A DNA stretch of 64,000 bases from a virus: IMG/VR virus record IMGVR_UViG_3300042691_040362, positions 1 through 64,000 of that record. One strand, 5' to 3'. The position numbers and the translations under genes are program-made. The notes beneath the pieces are model-generated. The model ran no database searches. It was given only the letters and a program-made list of their open reading frames with translations, and was not told the origin of the DNA. Shown here one piece after another: positions 10,291-19,516 of this stretch; positions within the stretch are counted from its first letter, which is position 1, and each line of letters starts with the position of its first letter.

Positions 10291-10650
10291 ATGAAAAAAG
10301 AATTTATACCCTACGAACAAGCATTAGCTTTAAAAGAATTAGGATTTGATGAACCTTGTTTTGGTTATTTTAGTTATGAAGAATTGGTAATAGAGGGAAG
10401 ATATAAAAACTCAGAACATGGACGTTCTATTTCAGCACCATTATACCAACAAGCATTTAGATGGTTTAGAGAGAAGTATCAACTTTTACATTCGATTACT
10501 GAGTATAATAAAGATGGTTCTTTAATTACTAAAATTTATCAGAATAAAATAGTAGTATTTGAAAATATGATGAACTTTGACATTACTGAATACGAAGAAG
10601 CAGAACTTGCTTGCCTTAATAAACTAATTGAAATAACTAAAATTAAATAA
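10291..10650 (+). CDS. PYEQALALKELGF-family protein, 119 aa
   Basis: Begins MKKEFIPYEQALALKELGFDEPC and shares that opening, the central QAFRWFREKY and the ending YEEAELACLNKLIEI with the protein at 45249, so the two are paralogues. The family is common in phages and mobile elements of Bacteroidota from my general knowledge; its function is unknown. Inserted between the two clamp-loader subunit genes. Confidence 0.78.
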   Translation: MKKEFIPYEQALALKELGFDEPCFGYFSYEELVIEGRYKNSEHGRSISAPLYQQAFRWFREKYQLLHSITEYNKDGSLITKIYQNKIVVFENMMNFDITEYEEAELACLNKLIEITKIK

Positions 10651-10652
10651 AT

Positions 10653-10898
10653 ATGCAAGAACAAATGAAGATGAATGTGGACATCAAACAAACCACACCG
10701 ATTAAATCCGAAGAAGGAAATCAAGTATTTCAAGAAGCAGTAATTCTACGTAAAGCAAGTAAGTTTTTAGTAGGTACAAGCGAAGATGCCGTTATTCCTA
10801 TTCCAGTATTCATTGATATAAAAACCAACAAAATCGTAATTGAGTTGCTTCCTAAAGAGCTTCGTGAAGAGTATGAAGAATACAACAAAACAGCCTAA
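10653..10898 (+). CDS. Hypothetical protein, 81 aa
   Basis: Polar N-terminus, then strand-rich sequence (FLVGTSEDAVIPIPVFIDIKTNKIVIEL) and a charged helix LPKELREEYEEYNK. It overlaps the next gene by 26 bases, suggesting coupled expression with the clamp-loader small subunit. No family recognised. Confidence 0.7.
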   Translation: MQEQMKMNVDIKQTTPIKSEEGNQVFQEAVILRKASKFLVGTSEDAVIPIPVFIDIKTNKIVIELLPKELREEYEEYNKTA

Positions 10899-11316
10899 AT
10901 CGTTCACAATATTTGACTTTGTAAAAGCAATTATTGATACTAAACAGGATTGGGATACATTTACACCTGAACAAAAGAAATCATTCAATAATTATATGAT
11001 TCATAAGTTTCTATCTATGAATCCTAAATATATTGAAATTGTTAACTACATTCAGGGACTAAATTTTAAGGACAGTCAAAAACTATATGAGGTATATTGT
11101 TTTATGATTCCAAAATCTAAAAACACTTATTCACCTTATATTAAGTCAAATACTAAAAAAGCATCTCCTGAAGCAGCTCAACACGTAGCTGAATATTTTG
11201 AATGTTCACTTACTGAAGCAGAAGAATATATTAATTTGACTGATACAAAATGGTTAGAAAATATCTTAACTGTTAAGGGAATAGATGAAAAGGAAATTAA
11301 AAAATTATTAAAATGA
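10873..11316 (+). CDS. Clamp loader small subunit candidate (T4 gp62-like)
   Basis: 147 aa, helical, beginning MKNTTKQPKSFTIFDFVKAI. The segment TIFDFVKAIIDTKQDWDTFTPEQKKSFNNYMIHKFLSMNP resembles the opening of gp62-type proteins, which complete the T4 clamp loader with four gp44 copies. Position a few genes after the gp44-like ATPase supports it. The ATG at 10873 was chosen because a longer frame lacks a good start. It is shorter than T4 gp62 (187 aa), so the call is probable rather than certain. Confidence 0.72.
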   Translation: MKNTTKQPKSFTIFDFVKAIIDTKQDWDTFTPEQKKSFNNYMIHKFLSMNPKYIEIVNYIQGLNFKDSQKLYEVYCFMIPKSKNTYSPYIKSNTKKASPEAAQHVAEYFECSLTEAEEYINLTDTKWLENILTVKGIDEKEIKKLLK

Positions 11317-11522
11317 GTTACACTCCAGATTCAATTGTCCAAACAATTATAGACAAATTTATTGCGCGAGCCGAAATGGGTGAAAAAAAGTATGGTGTTA
11401 CTTTAGATCGTGAAGATTTACCAATTGAAGATTACATCAATCATGCTCTAGAAGAACATATGGATGCTATTCTATATCTTCAAAAAGTAAAAACCATGCT
11501 TGAACAATATAAAAATGGCTAA
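11313..11522 (+). CDS. Small MazG-like phage protein, 69 aa
   Basis: ATGA overlap with the previous gene. Helical, containing EMGEKKYGVTLDREDLPIEDY and HALEEHMDAILYLQKVK. The E-x-x-x-D pattern of the second helix recalls all-alpha NTP pyrophosphatases, and short proteins with this combination are frequent in phages; a full catalytic set is not visible. Overlaps the following nuclease gene by 8 bases. Confidence 0.72.
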   Translation: MSYTPDSIVQTIIDKFIARAEMGEKKYGVTLDREDLPIEDYINHALEEHMDAILYLQKVKTMLEQYKNG

Positions 11523-12468
11523 AAAAACCATCCCATCTATTGTTAAGCAAATTAGAAATTTCAAACCACAAGAAATTAACTATGCTTTTCAAAAGAGTAT
11601 TTCATATTCTCAAATGTCAATGTATTTGTCGTGCCCTAAAAAATGGGCACTCCAATATAGAGATGGACATAAAATATATTCCCCATCAATTAATATGACT
11701 TTTGGAACAGCAATCCATGAAACTGTACAAAACTATCTTCAAGTAATGTATGAAGAAAATGGAGCAGCAGCCGATGAAATTAATTTGGAAGAATATTTTG
11801 AAGATCGTTTTAGAGAAAACTACTCCAAAGAATATCAATCTAACAAAAAACAACATTTCAGCAACCCTGAGGAAATGAGGGAATTTTTTGAAGATGGAAT
11901 AGCTATTTTAGAATTTATTAAGAAAAAACGCAACGGATATTTTACTAAAAAGGGAAATTATTTAGTTGGAATCGAAATACCAATAGTAATTTCACCAAAT
12001 AAACGTTATAATAACGTTTTATTCAACGGGTTTATCGATTTAGTAATATACCATGAACCAACTAATACCTTCACTATTTATGACATTAAAACATCAGGTA
12101 GAGGTTGGGGAGATAAGGAAAAAAAAGACGAAATTAAACAATTTCAAGTTCTATTTTATAAATCGTTCTTTAGTGAACAATTTGGAGTACCTGAAGACAA
12201 TATTGAAGTTCAATTTTTTATATTGAAACGTAAAATATGGGAGAAAAGTGATTTTCCTCAAAAACGTATTCAAGAATTCATTCCTGCTCAAGGAAAAATC
12301 AAACTAAAAAAATCTAAAGCTGCATTAGAGACATTCATAGAAAGTGTGTTTAATTTAGATGGAACATATAAATCTACCGAACATCTAGCCATACCTAGTA
12401 AATCAAACTGCATGTATTGTCCATACAAAACTAAAAAGGATCTTTGCTCACAAGCAGTTTTATCTTAA
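11515..12468 (+). CDS. PD-(D/E)XK nuclease with Fe-S-type cysteines (Cas4/AddB-like)
   Basis: 317 aa. Near the N-terminus SYSQMSMYLSCPKKW holds a Cys (about 40), then GTAIHE (64-69); the catalytic core is FNGFIDLVI (Asp 175) and IYDIKTS (DIK, 190-192). The C-terminus has SNCMYCPYKTKKDLC (Cys 299, 302, 311). One distant N-terminal Cys plus three C-terminal Cys is the pattern that binds a 4Fe-4S cluster in Cas4 and AddB nucleases. Likely an exonuclease in recombination, repair or host DNA degradation. It lies directly after clamp-loader genes. Confidence 0.85.
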   Translation: MAKKTIPSIVKQIRNFKPQEINYAFQKSISYSQMSMYLSCPKKWALQYRDGHKIYSPSINMTFGTAIHETVQNYLQVMYEENGAAADEINLEEYFEDRFRENYSKEYQSNKKQHFSNPEEMREFFEDGIAILEFIKKKRNGYFTKKGNYLVGIEIPIVISPNKRYNNVLFNGFIDLVIYHEPTNTFTIYDIKTSGRGWGDKEKKDEIKQFQVLFYKSFFSEQFGVPEDNIEVQFFILKRKIWEKSDFPQKRIQEFIPAQGKIKLKKSKAALETFIESVFNLDGTYKSTEHLAIPSKSNCMYCPYKTKKDLCSQAVLS

Positions 12469-12500
12469 AATCGTATATATGTATATACAAATATGTAGTT

Positions 12501-12695
12501 ATGGCTAAAGAAGAAGGTACCCAGCTTACATCTGTAAAAGTAGATAAAGATCTATTTGATGTCTTTAAAATAGAGTGCGTAAAGCGAAAATTTACTTTAA
12601 ATAAGCTTGTCAATCGAACAATTGATTTGTATCTTAGCAATCCAGAGTTTAGAAAACAGCTCACCAATTACCATAATCCAAAAATCAAAGAATAA
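12501..12695 (+). CDS. Putative ribbon-helix-helix DNA-binding protein, 64 aa
   Basis: A strand TQLTSVKVDKD followed by helix LFDVFKIECVKRKFTLNKLVNRTIDLYL matches the ribbon-helix-helix pattern of small phage and plasmid repressors (strand for DNA contact, two helices for dimerisation). Preceded by a TATATGTATATAC tract and TAGTT before ATG; the upstream in-frame extension is rejected. May regulate the glycan locus that begins right after it, which is inference. Confidence 0.7.
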   Translation: MAKEEGTQLTSVKVDKDLFDVFKIECVKRKFTLNKLVNRTIDLYLSNPEFRKQLTNYHNPKIKE

Positions 12696-12714
12696 ACAAT
12701 CAAAAACAGTTTTT

Positions 12715-14151
12715 ATGAATTCAAGTTTTGCTTATTTACCTCAGAAAGAGCGTAAAAAAATCCTATTAATTTGTGATGATATTCGAGTACATTCCGGAGT
12801 AGCTACTGTTGCTCGTGAAATGGTACTCAATACTTGTCAACATTTTAATTGGGTACAGGTTGCAGGAGCAATCAATCATCCTGAAAAAGGAAAAAAATTA
12901 GATATCTCTCAAGATACTAATACCAACACAGGTTTAACAGATGCTTCTGTTCAAATTTATCCTGTTGATGGATATGGAGATGCTAATCTAATTAGACAAC
13001 TCATTAAAATTGAAAAACCAGATGCTATCTTTTTAATTACAGATCCTAGATACTTCATGTGGTTGTTTCAAATTGAAAACGAGATTCGTCGTACGATGCC
13101 CATTGTATATCTAAATATTTGGGACGACTATCCAGCACCAATGTACAATCGTCCGTACTACGAAGCATGTGATGCTCTATTAGGTATTTCCAAACAAACA
13201 GTTAATATTAATAAATTAGTATTAGGCGATAAAGCAAAGGACAAGTTAATTGAGTACGTTCCTCATGGTTTAAATCATGATATTTTTAAACCAATTGATA
13301 ACACAGATTCTGAATTTACTGAATTTAAAAAACAATTATTTGGTGGTAGAGAATTTGATTTTGTATTGTTCTTTAATTCAAGAAATATTCGACGTAAACA
13401 AATTCCAGATACATTAGTGGCATATAAATACTTTATTGATTCACTATCAGAAGAAAAAGCAAAGAAATGTGCGTTTGTACTTCATACTCAAGTAGTTGAC
13501 GATAATGGAACAGATTTAGGAGCAGTATGTGAATTTTTATTTGATAACAATCCTAAATACAACATTATTTTTTCTCAAAACCCATTACCACCAAATAAAA
13601 TGAATTATTTGTATAATGCATCTGATGTCCAAATTCTATTAACATCAAATGAAGGTTGGGGTCTATCATTAACTGAAGCACTATTAACAGGAAAAATGAT
13701 TATCGCAAACGTAACTGGTGGAATGCAGGATCAAATGCGTTTTGTTAGAGATGGTAAATGGATGGAAGTAGATGCTGATTTCCCATCAAACCATAATGGT
13801 ACTTATAAAGAACATGGAGAATGGGCTTTACCTGTTTACCCAACTAACAGATCAATTCAAGGTTCCCCAATTACTCCTTATATTTGGGATGATAGATGTA
13901 CTTCAGAAGATGCAGCCGCTCGAATTAAAGAAGCATATGAAATGTCTAAAGAAGAACGTACACAACGTGGTTTAAAAGGTAGAGAATGGGCACTTGGAGA
14001 TGAAGCAGGATTCACAGGTGAGAAAATGGGACAAAGAATTATTCAAAATTTAGATACTTTGTTTTCAACTTGGAAACCTAGAAAAAATTATGAACTTATC
14101 AACACCAAAAATACAGAAAAAAGAGTTTTAAACCATAAATTAGTTTATTGA
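12715..14151 (+). CDS. Glycosyltransferase, GT4-like, 478 aa
   Basis: A GT-B type enzyme: the N-terminal domain begins KKILLICDDIRVHSGVATVAREMV (Gly-rich nucleotide-sugar domain opening), and the second domain has the GT4 E-x7-E signature EGWGLSLTE beginning at residue 313, preceded by NASDVQILLTS. It transfers sugar from a nucleotide donor; donor and acceptor cannot be read. I chose ATG 12715, since longer frames overlap the previous gene. First enzyme of the glycan locus. Confidence 0.88.
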   Translation: MNSSFAYLPQKERKKILLICDDIRVHSGVATVAREMVLNTCQHFNWVQVAGAINHPEKGKKLDISQDTNTNTGLTDASVQIYPVDGYGDANLIRQLIKIEKPDAIFLITDPRYFMWLFQIENEIRRTMPIVYLNIWDDYPAPMYNRPYYEACDALLGISKQTVNINKLVLGDKAKDKLIEYVPHGLNHDIFKPIDNTDSEFTEFKKQLFGGREFDFVLFFNSRNIRRKQIPDTLVAYKYFIDSLSEEKAKKCAFVLHTQVVDDNGTDLGAVCEFLFDNNPKYNIIFSQNPLPPNKMNYLYNASDVQILLTSNEGWGLSLTEALLTGKMIIANVTGGMQDQMRFVRDGKWMEVDADFPSNHNGTYKEHGEWALPVYPTNRSIQGSPITPYIWDDRCTSEDAAARIKEAYEMSKEERTQRGLKGREWALGDEAGFTGEKMGQRIIQNLDTLFSTWKPRKNYELINTKNTEKRVLNHKLVY

Positions 14152-14152
14152 T

Positions 14153-14683
14153 ATGAGTAGATTTGATAATAAAAGATGGATAGAACTATCTTTCATAGAT
14201 GATTGTAAAATTTTAAACAAATACACCATACAAGAATATTACAACAGAGCAAATCAAGGACTATATGAATTTCTTGATCCTGGATTGTCTTATGAATATG
14301 AGGAAGTTGATAGATCTCAAGGGCAAAAATTGTGGGTTGTTGAAAAAATAGGAGACGACCCTCAATTTTTAGTTACTTTAAAAACAACTAAGTCTGATGA
14401 ATATTTTATTTTAGATTTTTATTTTTATGAAACAGGAATGAAAAAAAATAGAGCACTAGAAGGAGAAAATTACTTAGATACCTTATGTAAAATTGTAAAA
14501 GATAATATAGTTCCTTATTTTATCAAATCACCAATGAAAACTCTATATTTTACAGCATACACTGAAGATGGAGCAGGTAATGCCAGAAAAAAGGCATTTA
14601 CTCGAATAGTAGATAAATTTTTTGATAAAAATAAATTTAACATTAAAATAAACGGATACGAATTTTTAATAAATAAAAAATAA
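14153..14683 (+). CDS. Hypothetical protein, 176 aa
   Basis: Follows the glycosyltransferase by one base. Domain layout and ending (about LDTLCKIVKDNIVPYF ... GYEFLINKK) parallel the protein at 26561 (DTICKILLDEVLPEYL ... RDIYLINK), so the two seem to be distant paralogues. Its second half resembles an acyltransferase-like alpha/beta pattern but no motif is decisive. Function unknown. Confidence 0.75.
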   Translation: MSRFDNKRWIELSFIDDCKILNKYTIQEYYNRANQGLYEFLDPGLSYEYEEVDRSQGQKLWVVEKIGDDPQFLVTLKTTKSDEYFILDFYFYETGMKKNRALEGENYLDTLCKIVKDNIVPYFIKSPMKTLYFTAYTEDGAGNARKKAFTRIVDKFFDKNKFNIKINGYEFLINKK

Positions 14684-14686
14684 ATT

Positions 14687-15985
14687 ATGAGCAAAAATAG
14701 TTGTGTAATATACGCACCAGTAGATACCCTTTCAGGCTACGGAAGTCGCAGTCGCGACACAGTAAAATCAATCATTGAATTGAAAAAAGAAGAATGGGAT
14801 ATTAAAATTATTCCATGCAGTTGGGGAAATACTCCAAACGGATTTATTGATGAAAACCCAGAATGGCAGTTTTTAACTCCACATTTTATCAATGGACAAC
14901 TTACCTCCCAACCAGATATTTTTATTTGGATTACAGTACCAAGTGAGTTCCAAAAAGTAGGTAAATACAATATTGGTATTACCGCAGGACTGGAAACCAC
15001 TATTGTACCAGGAGATTGGGTTGAAGGAGTAAATAGAATGGATTTAGTATTAGTATCCTCAGAACACTCTAAAAAAGCATTTTTGAATTCTAAATTCCAA
15101 AAAATGAATGAGAAAACAAAACAGGTTGAAGGTACTATAGAGGTAACAACACCAATAGAGGTATTATTTGAAGGTATTGATACAAACATCTACAAATATC
15201 TAGATAAACCAAATACAGAAATTGGTGCATTAAATACAATCCCTGAGGATTTTGCTTACCTGTTTGTAGGACACTGGCTACCAGGAGATTTAGGAGAAGA
15301 TCGTAAAAATGTAGGTTTATTAATTAAAGCGTTTTTTGAATTATTTAAAAATAAGAAAAATGCTCCCGCATTAATTTTAAAAACCTCCATTATTGGACCT
15401 TCTTACATGGACAGAGATGAGGTATTAAAGCGCATTAAGATGATTAGATCAACGGTTAATTCAACGGATCTACCGAATGTATACCTACTACATGGAGAAT
15501 TTTCTGATGAAGAAATGAATGAAATCTATAATCATCCTAAAGTAAAAGCAATGGTTAGTTTAACTAAAGGGGAGGGATTTGGTAGACCATTACTAGAATT
15601 CACTCAAAGTAAAAAACCAATAATTACCACAAATTGGAGTGGACATTTAGATTTTCTAAATACAGGATTTACAACATTGATTCCAGGTACATTAACAAAT
15701 GTTCATCCAAGTGCTGCTAACAATATGTTATTAAAAGAAGCACAATGGTTCTCTCCTGATACAGGTAGAGTAGGACATTATTTAAAAGATGTATTTGAAA
15801 ACTACAAAGACTATGTTGATGGAGGAAAACGTCAAGCATATCATTCAAAACAGAATTTCTCATTTGAAAAAATGACTGAAAAACTAGCTGAATATTTAAC
15901 ACGTGTTCCTGAGTTTCCAAAACAGATGCAATTAAAACTTCCACAATTAAAGAAAATTGAATTACCAAAACTACAAAAAGTATAA
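14687..15985 (+). CDS. Glycosyltransferase, GT4-like, 432 aa
   Basis: GT-B enzyme with the opening SCVIYAPVDTLSGYGSRSRDTVKSI and the E-x7-E signature EGFGRPLLE at residue 296 after MVSLTKG. LFVGHWLPGDLGEDRKNVGLLIKAF is the usual start of the C-terminal nucleotide-sugar domain. The last 25 residues are a Leu/Lys/Pro-rich tail (QLKLPQLKKIELPKLQKV), possibly a membrane-surface or protein anchor. Substrates unknown. Confidence 0.88.
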   Translation: MSKNSCVIYAPVDTLSGYGSRSRDTVKSIIELKKEEWDIKIIPCSWGNTPNGFIDENPEWQFLTPHFINGQLTSQPDIFIWITVPSEFQKVGKYNIGITAGLETTIVPGDWVEGVNRMDLVLVSSEHSKKAFLNSKFQKMNEKTKQVEGTIEVTTPIEVLFEGIDTNIYKYLDKPNTEIGALNTIPEDFAYLFVGHWLPGDLGEDRKNVGLLIKAFFELFKNKKNAPALILKTSIIGPSYMDRDEVLKRIKMIRSTVNSTDLPNVYLLHGEFSDEEMNEIYNHPKVKAMVSLTKGEGFGRPLLEFTQSKKPIITTNWSGHLDFLNTGFTTLIPGTLTNVHPSAANNMLLKEAQWFSPDTGRVGHYLKDVFENYKDYVDGGKRQAYHSKQNFSFEKMTEKLAEYLTRVPEFPKQMQLKLPQLKKIELPKLQKV

Positions 15986-15988
15986 AAA

Positions 15989-16447
15989 ATGACAGACAAT
16001 TTAAATGTATGCCCTTGTGGGAAATCAGATGCATGTTACACAATAGAAAACTCCCCTACTATTAAAACATACTCATGTTTTGGATGTGGTTATACAACCA
16101 ATTCATTAATGAAAGAGGGTGAAGAATTCTACGAACAACAACTAGAGGTACTACCTGAATTATATAAAGATGTAATGTTTGAAGATGCAAATGGTTTAAA
16201 ATGGATGCCTACTACTATCAATATTCCTATTCAAGGAATGGTGTTCTATAATGGAACTAATACCCAAGATGCTAAATGGGCTGGAGTTAAGGCAGTAGAG
16301 GTAACAGAGGAAGAAAAAGAAAAATATCCAATCAAAGGAAAACCAGGCCAGTATTATACTCATAGAATGGATATGTTAACTATGAAACCATTTGAAAAGT
16401 ATGAATTTATTGACGCCTTAGAATATATAGGAATTTTACCAGAGTAA
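15989..16447 (+). CDS. Zinc-ribbon protein, 152 aa
   Basis: An N-terminal zinc ribbon: CPCGKSDACYTIE ... YSCFGCGYTT, i.e. CxC and CxxC pairs about 20 residues apart, like primase- or transcription-type ribbons. The rest is strand-rich with two Trp-Met segments and no catalytic motif. It is odd to find it inside a glycan locus; function unknown. Confidence 0.75.
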   Translation: MTDNLNVCPCGKSDACYTIENSPTIKTYSCFGCGYTTNSLMKEGEEFYEQQLEVLPELYKDVMFEDANGLKWMPTTINIPIQGMVFYNGTNTQDAKWAGVKAVEVTEEEKEKYPIKGKPGQYYTHRMDMLTMKPFEKYEFIDALEYIGILPE

Positions 16448-16448
16448 C

Positions 16449-16479
16449 TAGGATTTCAAAAGAATCTTCTGTATATTTA
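16449..16479 (+). promoter_or_regulatory. Promoter-like element
   Basis: TAGGATTTC, 13 nt, GTATATTTA; 17 nt before the ATG at 16497. It is the only such element inside the glycan locus before 25005. Confidence 0.65.
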
Positions 16480-16496
16480 AAATAAAAAAACAAGTT

Positions 16497-17123
16497 ATGA
16501 AAATCTCTTATGCAATCACAGTGTGTGATGAAGCAGTTGAAATCCAACGTTTAGTTAATTTTTTACTTACACATAAACGAGTAGAAGATCAGATAGTAGT
16601 ATTATTTGATGAATCAAAAAATTGTACTGCTGTAGAAGAATACTTAAGATCTCATTCAATAAATGGGGAATTTAGTTGGCATAAAGGAAAATTTGAAGGA
16701 CACTTTGCAGACTGGAAAAATAAACTAACATCATTCTGTACAGGGGACTATGTTTTTCAAATTGATGCTGACGAGATTCCGAATCTTTATCTAATTCAAC
16801 AACTCCCAATAATACTAGAAACAAACTTTGTAGAGGTAGATGTACTACTAGTACCAAGGATTAATACAGTAGAAGGTTTAACACCACAGCATATTCAAAA
16901 ATGGGGATGGAATGTAAACGATAAAGGATGGATAAACTATCCCGACTACCAATGGAGAATATACAGAAGAGATGGGAGTATTAGATGGAAGAATAAAGTA
17001 CACGAAGTTTTAGAAGGACAAATGCATTATTCAACTTTACCAATGGATGAGGAGTACTGTCTTTATCATGATAAACAAATAGAAAGACAAGAAAAACAAA
17101 ACAATTATTATAATACACTATGA
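16497..17123 (+). CDS. Glycosyltransferase, GT2-like, 208 aa
   Basis: A GT-A fold: opening KISYAITVCDEAVEIQRLVNFL and the metal/nucleotide motif FQIDADE (D90-x-D92). GHFADWKNKLTSFCTGDY before it is the usual GT2 spacing. The later EYCLYHDKQ segment is typical of short phage/LPS GT2 enzymes. Compact (208 aa), yet both halves of the domain are visible. Confidence 0.85.
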   Translation: MKISYAITVCDEAVEIQRLVNFLLTHKRVEDQIVVLFDESKNCTAVEEYLRSHSINGEFSWHKGKFEGHFADWKNKLTSFCTGDYVFQIDADEIPNLYLIQQLPIILETNFVEVDVLLVPRINTVEGLTPQHIQKWGWNVNDKGWINYPDYQWRIYRRDGSIRWKNKVHEVLEGQMHYSTLPMDEEYCLYHDKQIERQEKQNNYYNTL

Positions 17124-17524
17124 ACCAAAGAAAATATTTGCCTACATTAAGTGAATTAATTGATCGTTTATCAATTACACAATTAAAAGAAGTATTCATT
17201 ACAGAACATAAAGCAGAATATGCTGCTGAAATAGCAGACATAGTTCATGATATCCAGTTACATTTGGAAGAAAGCAAAGAACCAATTACCGCTGAAACAA
17301 TTAGAGCTATTGTAGTATTATCTCAAATGAATCTCCATATTTGGCATAACGAATCAAATGTTAGAAGTGGAAAATCAGGCCCAAATGCATTAGCATTGAC
17401 CCATGGTCTAAATGGTATTCGTAACACTGCTAAAAACCAAATCCAAGAAATAATGGGTGGAAGAAAAGACTATAAAATTGATTGTTTAGCGGCTGATTTT
17501 AAAGATTGGGAAATATCATGGTAA
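17120..17524 (+). CDS. Hypothetical helical protein, 134 aa
   Basis: ATGA overlap with the GT2 gene. Helical, with LSELIDRLSITQLKEVF, EYAAEIADIVHDIQLHL and a conserved-looking LHIWHNESNVR ... LTHGLNGIRN stretch. I have no function; position between glycan genes suggests co-expression. Confidence 0.75.
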   Translation: MNQRKYLPTLSELIDRLSITQLKEVFITEHKAEYAAEIADIVHDIQLHLEESKEPITAETIRAIVVLSQMNLHIWHNESNVRSGKSGPNALALTHGLNGIRNTAKNQIQEIMGGRKDYKIDCLAADFKDWEISW

Positions 17525-17907
17525 AAGTATGGGTAAATGGTTCATTCGATGTTTTACATATAGGACACATAAAATTACTTGAATATGCTAGTACATTAGG
17601 AAGTGTTAAGGTAGGAATTGATACCAATAAAAGAATTAAAAAAATTAAAGGTGAAAATAGACCATTTAATTCACTTTCTGATAGAGTAGAATTTTTACGC
17701 TCTATAAAACATGTTGATAGTGTTGATATATTTGATACAACTGAACAACTAATTGATCTTATTAAGCAATACCAACCAGATTATATGGTTATAGGAAGTG
17801 ATTATAAAGATAAACCAATTATAGGTTCCGAATATATAAAAGAGATTGTATATTTCGATAGAATAAAAGATAAATCAACAACTAATATACTGAACTATGG
17901 AAAGTAA
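17518..17907 (+). CDS. Cytidylyltransferase-type nucleotidyltransferase (HldE C-domain/RfaE2-like)
   Basis: 129 aa. VNGSFDVLHIGHIKLLEYA contains the HxGH nucleotide-binding motif (H14-I-G-H17), followed by the long helix and SDRVEFLRSIKHVD of the RfaE2/HldC branch. This enzyme joins a sugar-1-phosphate to a nucleotide (ADP-heptose in the HldE pathway). The matching kinase lies at 20404, so the two HldE activities are on separate genes. The ATG at 17518 overlaps the previous stop by 7 bases. Confidence 0.85.
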   Translation: MVKVWVNGSFDVLHIGHIKLLEYASTLGSVKVGIDTNKRIKKIKGENRPFNSLSDRVEFLRSIKHVDSVDIFDTTEQLIDLIKQYQPDYMVIGSDYKDKPIIGSEYIKEIVYFDRIKDKSTTNILNYGK

Positions 17908-18283
17908 ATATATCAAACCCCATGTTTGTGAAGGATGTAAGGTTCCTAAGGGATGGGGTGAAGAATTGATCATTGAAAATAATGAAAAGTATTGTGGTAA
18001 ATTACTTATCTTTAAAAAAGGATGCAAATTTAGTATGCATTACCATATGATCAAAGATGAAACATGGTATGTTGATAAAGGAACATTTATCTATAGATGG
18101 ATCGATACTGAAACAGCTGAAACCATAGAACAAACTCTTAAACCAGGAGATATAGTAAGACAAAGACCTGGACAACCCCACCAATTAGAAGCACTAGAAG
18201 ATGGGGTTATATTTGAAATTTCAACCCAACATTTTGACTCTGATTCATACCGAGTATGGAAAGGAGACAGTCAAACAAAATAA
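17897..18283 (+). CDS. Cupin-fold protein, 128 aa
   Basis: A single cupin barrel: KFSMHYHMIKDETWYV (HxH ... E) and PGQPHQLEALEDGVIFEIS (second His) give the metal site of type II mannose-6-phosphate isomerase/sugar-binding cupins. KGWGEELIIENNEKYCGK opens it. Probably acts on sugar phosphates for the neighbouring pathway. Overlaps the previous gene by 11 bases. Confidence 0.8.
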   Translation: MESKYIKPHVCEGCKVPKGWGEELIIENNEKYCGKLLIFKKGCKFSMHYHMIKDETWYVDKGTFIYRWIDTETAETIEQTLKPGDIVRQRPGQPHQLEALEDGVIFEISTQHFDSDSYRVWKGDSQTK

Positions 18284-18291
18284 AAATAAAT

Positions 18292-19515
18292 ATGGATAAT
18301 CCACAAATATTTTCTCTAGCAGAAAACCAATATACTTCAGATTATGAAGTAATTTTAAATCTAGGTACTCAACCCTGGGCTAATAATTTTATATCTTTAG
18401 ATCAAATAGGAAAAGAACCTACTTACCCACTACAATTAGTTTACTGTAATAAATCTGAATTATTACAGCTAAGTTATTTTGTCCCTAAAGAGACAATGTT
18501 TAAAAACCACACATATATTTCCGGTACTACCAGAACATTATTAAACCATTTTTATAAGTTAGCCAAAGAAAATACTGAACAATATAACTTAGATACCGAA
18601 AACGATATTATCCTAGATATAGGAGGAAACGATGGCTCACAATTAGATCAATATCAAAAATTAGGATTTAAAAAAACAATAAATTTTGAATCTGCTAATA
18701 ACATTTGTGAATTATCTATTCAGAAAGGAATAAATACTATTAATGATTTTTTTAATGAAAAAAATGTTAAAAAATATTTGGAACCTAACAGTATTAAATT
18801 AATAAATGCATCAGGTGTATTTTTTCATTTAGAAGAATTGGATAGTGTTATAAAAGGTATAAATTATTGTCTTTCTGAGGATGGGGTATTTGTAGTACAA
18901 TGTATGTACGCTGGAGCAATGATGGATAATTTAAATTATGATACCATTTACCATGAACATCTATGCTATTACACATTAAATAGTTTAAATAAATTACTAC
19001 TTAAATATGATTTACATTTAGAAGATGCTCATTTTGATGAAATACATAGTGGAAGTATAATTTGTAAATTTAGAAAAAATAAATTTCCTTTAACTCCAAG
19101 AACATTAGATTTGATAGAGCTAGATAAAAAATATACATTATCCTCATTCAAAAATTTCAGTAACCAAATTCAGGAAAATAGATACGAATTAAAAAATCTT
19201 TTAATTGAATTAAAAAATAAAGGAAAAGTTGTATATGGGTATGGAGCTCCTGTTAAAGGTAATACATTATTAAATTATGCCGAAATAGATAATACCTTAA
19301 TTAAAAAGATAGTAGAAGTTAATCCTCATAAAATAGGAACATATACTCCTGGCTCACATATTCCTGTAGAGCAAGAACAAGAAAATGACACTCCAGACTA
19401 TTATTTAATGTTGTCTCATAATTTTGAAAAGGAATTAATTGAAAAAAATAAACACATAATAGAAAATGGAACTAAATTTATTATCCCATTCCCAAAAATA
19501 AAAATAATCCAATAA
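18292..19515 (+). CDS. Sugar C-methyltransferase, SAM-dependent, 407 aa
   Basis: Three-part architecture of NDP-hexose C-methyltransferases. N-terminal segment LGTQPWANNFI with LVYCNKSELLQLSY (reduced zinc-binding part); central SAM domain with motif I ILDIGGNDGSQLDQY and the characteristic YDTIYHEHLCYYTL; C-terminal domain with YGYGAPVKGNTLLNYAEI and VEVNPHKIGTYTPGSHIPV. It would add a methyl group to a sugar ring carbon before transfer. The number of zinc-ligand Cys looks lower than usual. Confidence 0.87.
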   Translation: MDNPQIFSLAENQYTSDYEVILNLGTQPWANNFISLDQIGKEPTYPLQLVYCNKSELLQLSYFVPKETMFKNHTYISGTTRTLLNHFYKLAKENTEQYNLDTENDIILDIGGNDGSQLDQYQKLGFKKTINFESANNICELSIQKGINTINDFFNEKNVKKYLEPNSIKLINASGVFFHLEELDSVIKGINYCLSEDGVFVVQCMYAGAMMDNLNYDTIYHEHLCYYTLNSLNKLLLKYDLHLEDAHFDEIHSGSIICKFRKNKFPLTPRTLDLIELDKKYTLSSFKNFSNQIQENRYELKNLLIELKNKGKVVYGYGAPVKGNTLLNYAEIDNTLIKKIVEVNPHKIGTYTPGSHIPVEQEQENDTPDYYLMLSHNFEKELIEKNKHIIENGTKFIIPFPKIKIIQ

Positions 19516-19516
19516 T

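Noticed and set aside
14737-15189. Minus-strand 150-aa open frame
   Set aside because: Lies inside the glycosyltransferase at 14687, which has a clear GT4 motif; it is an antisense shadow of AT-rich coding DNA.
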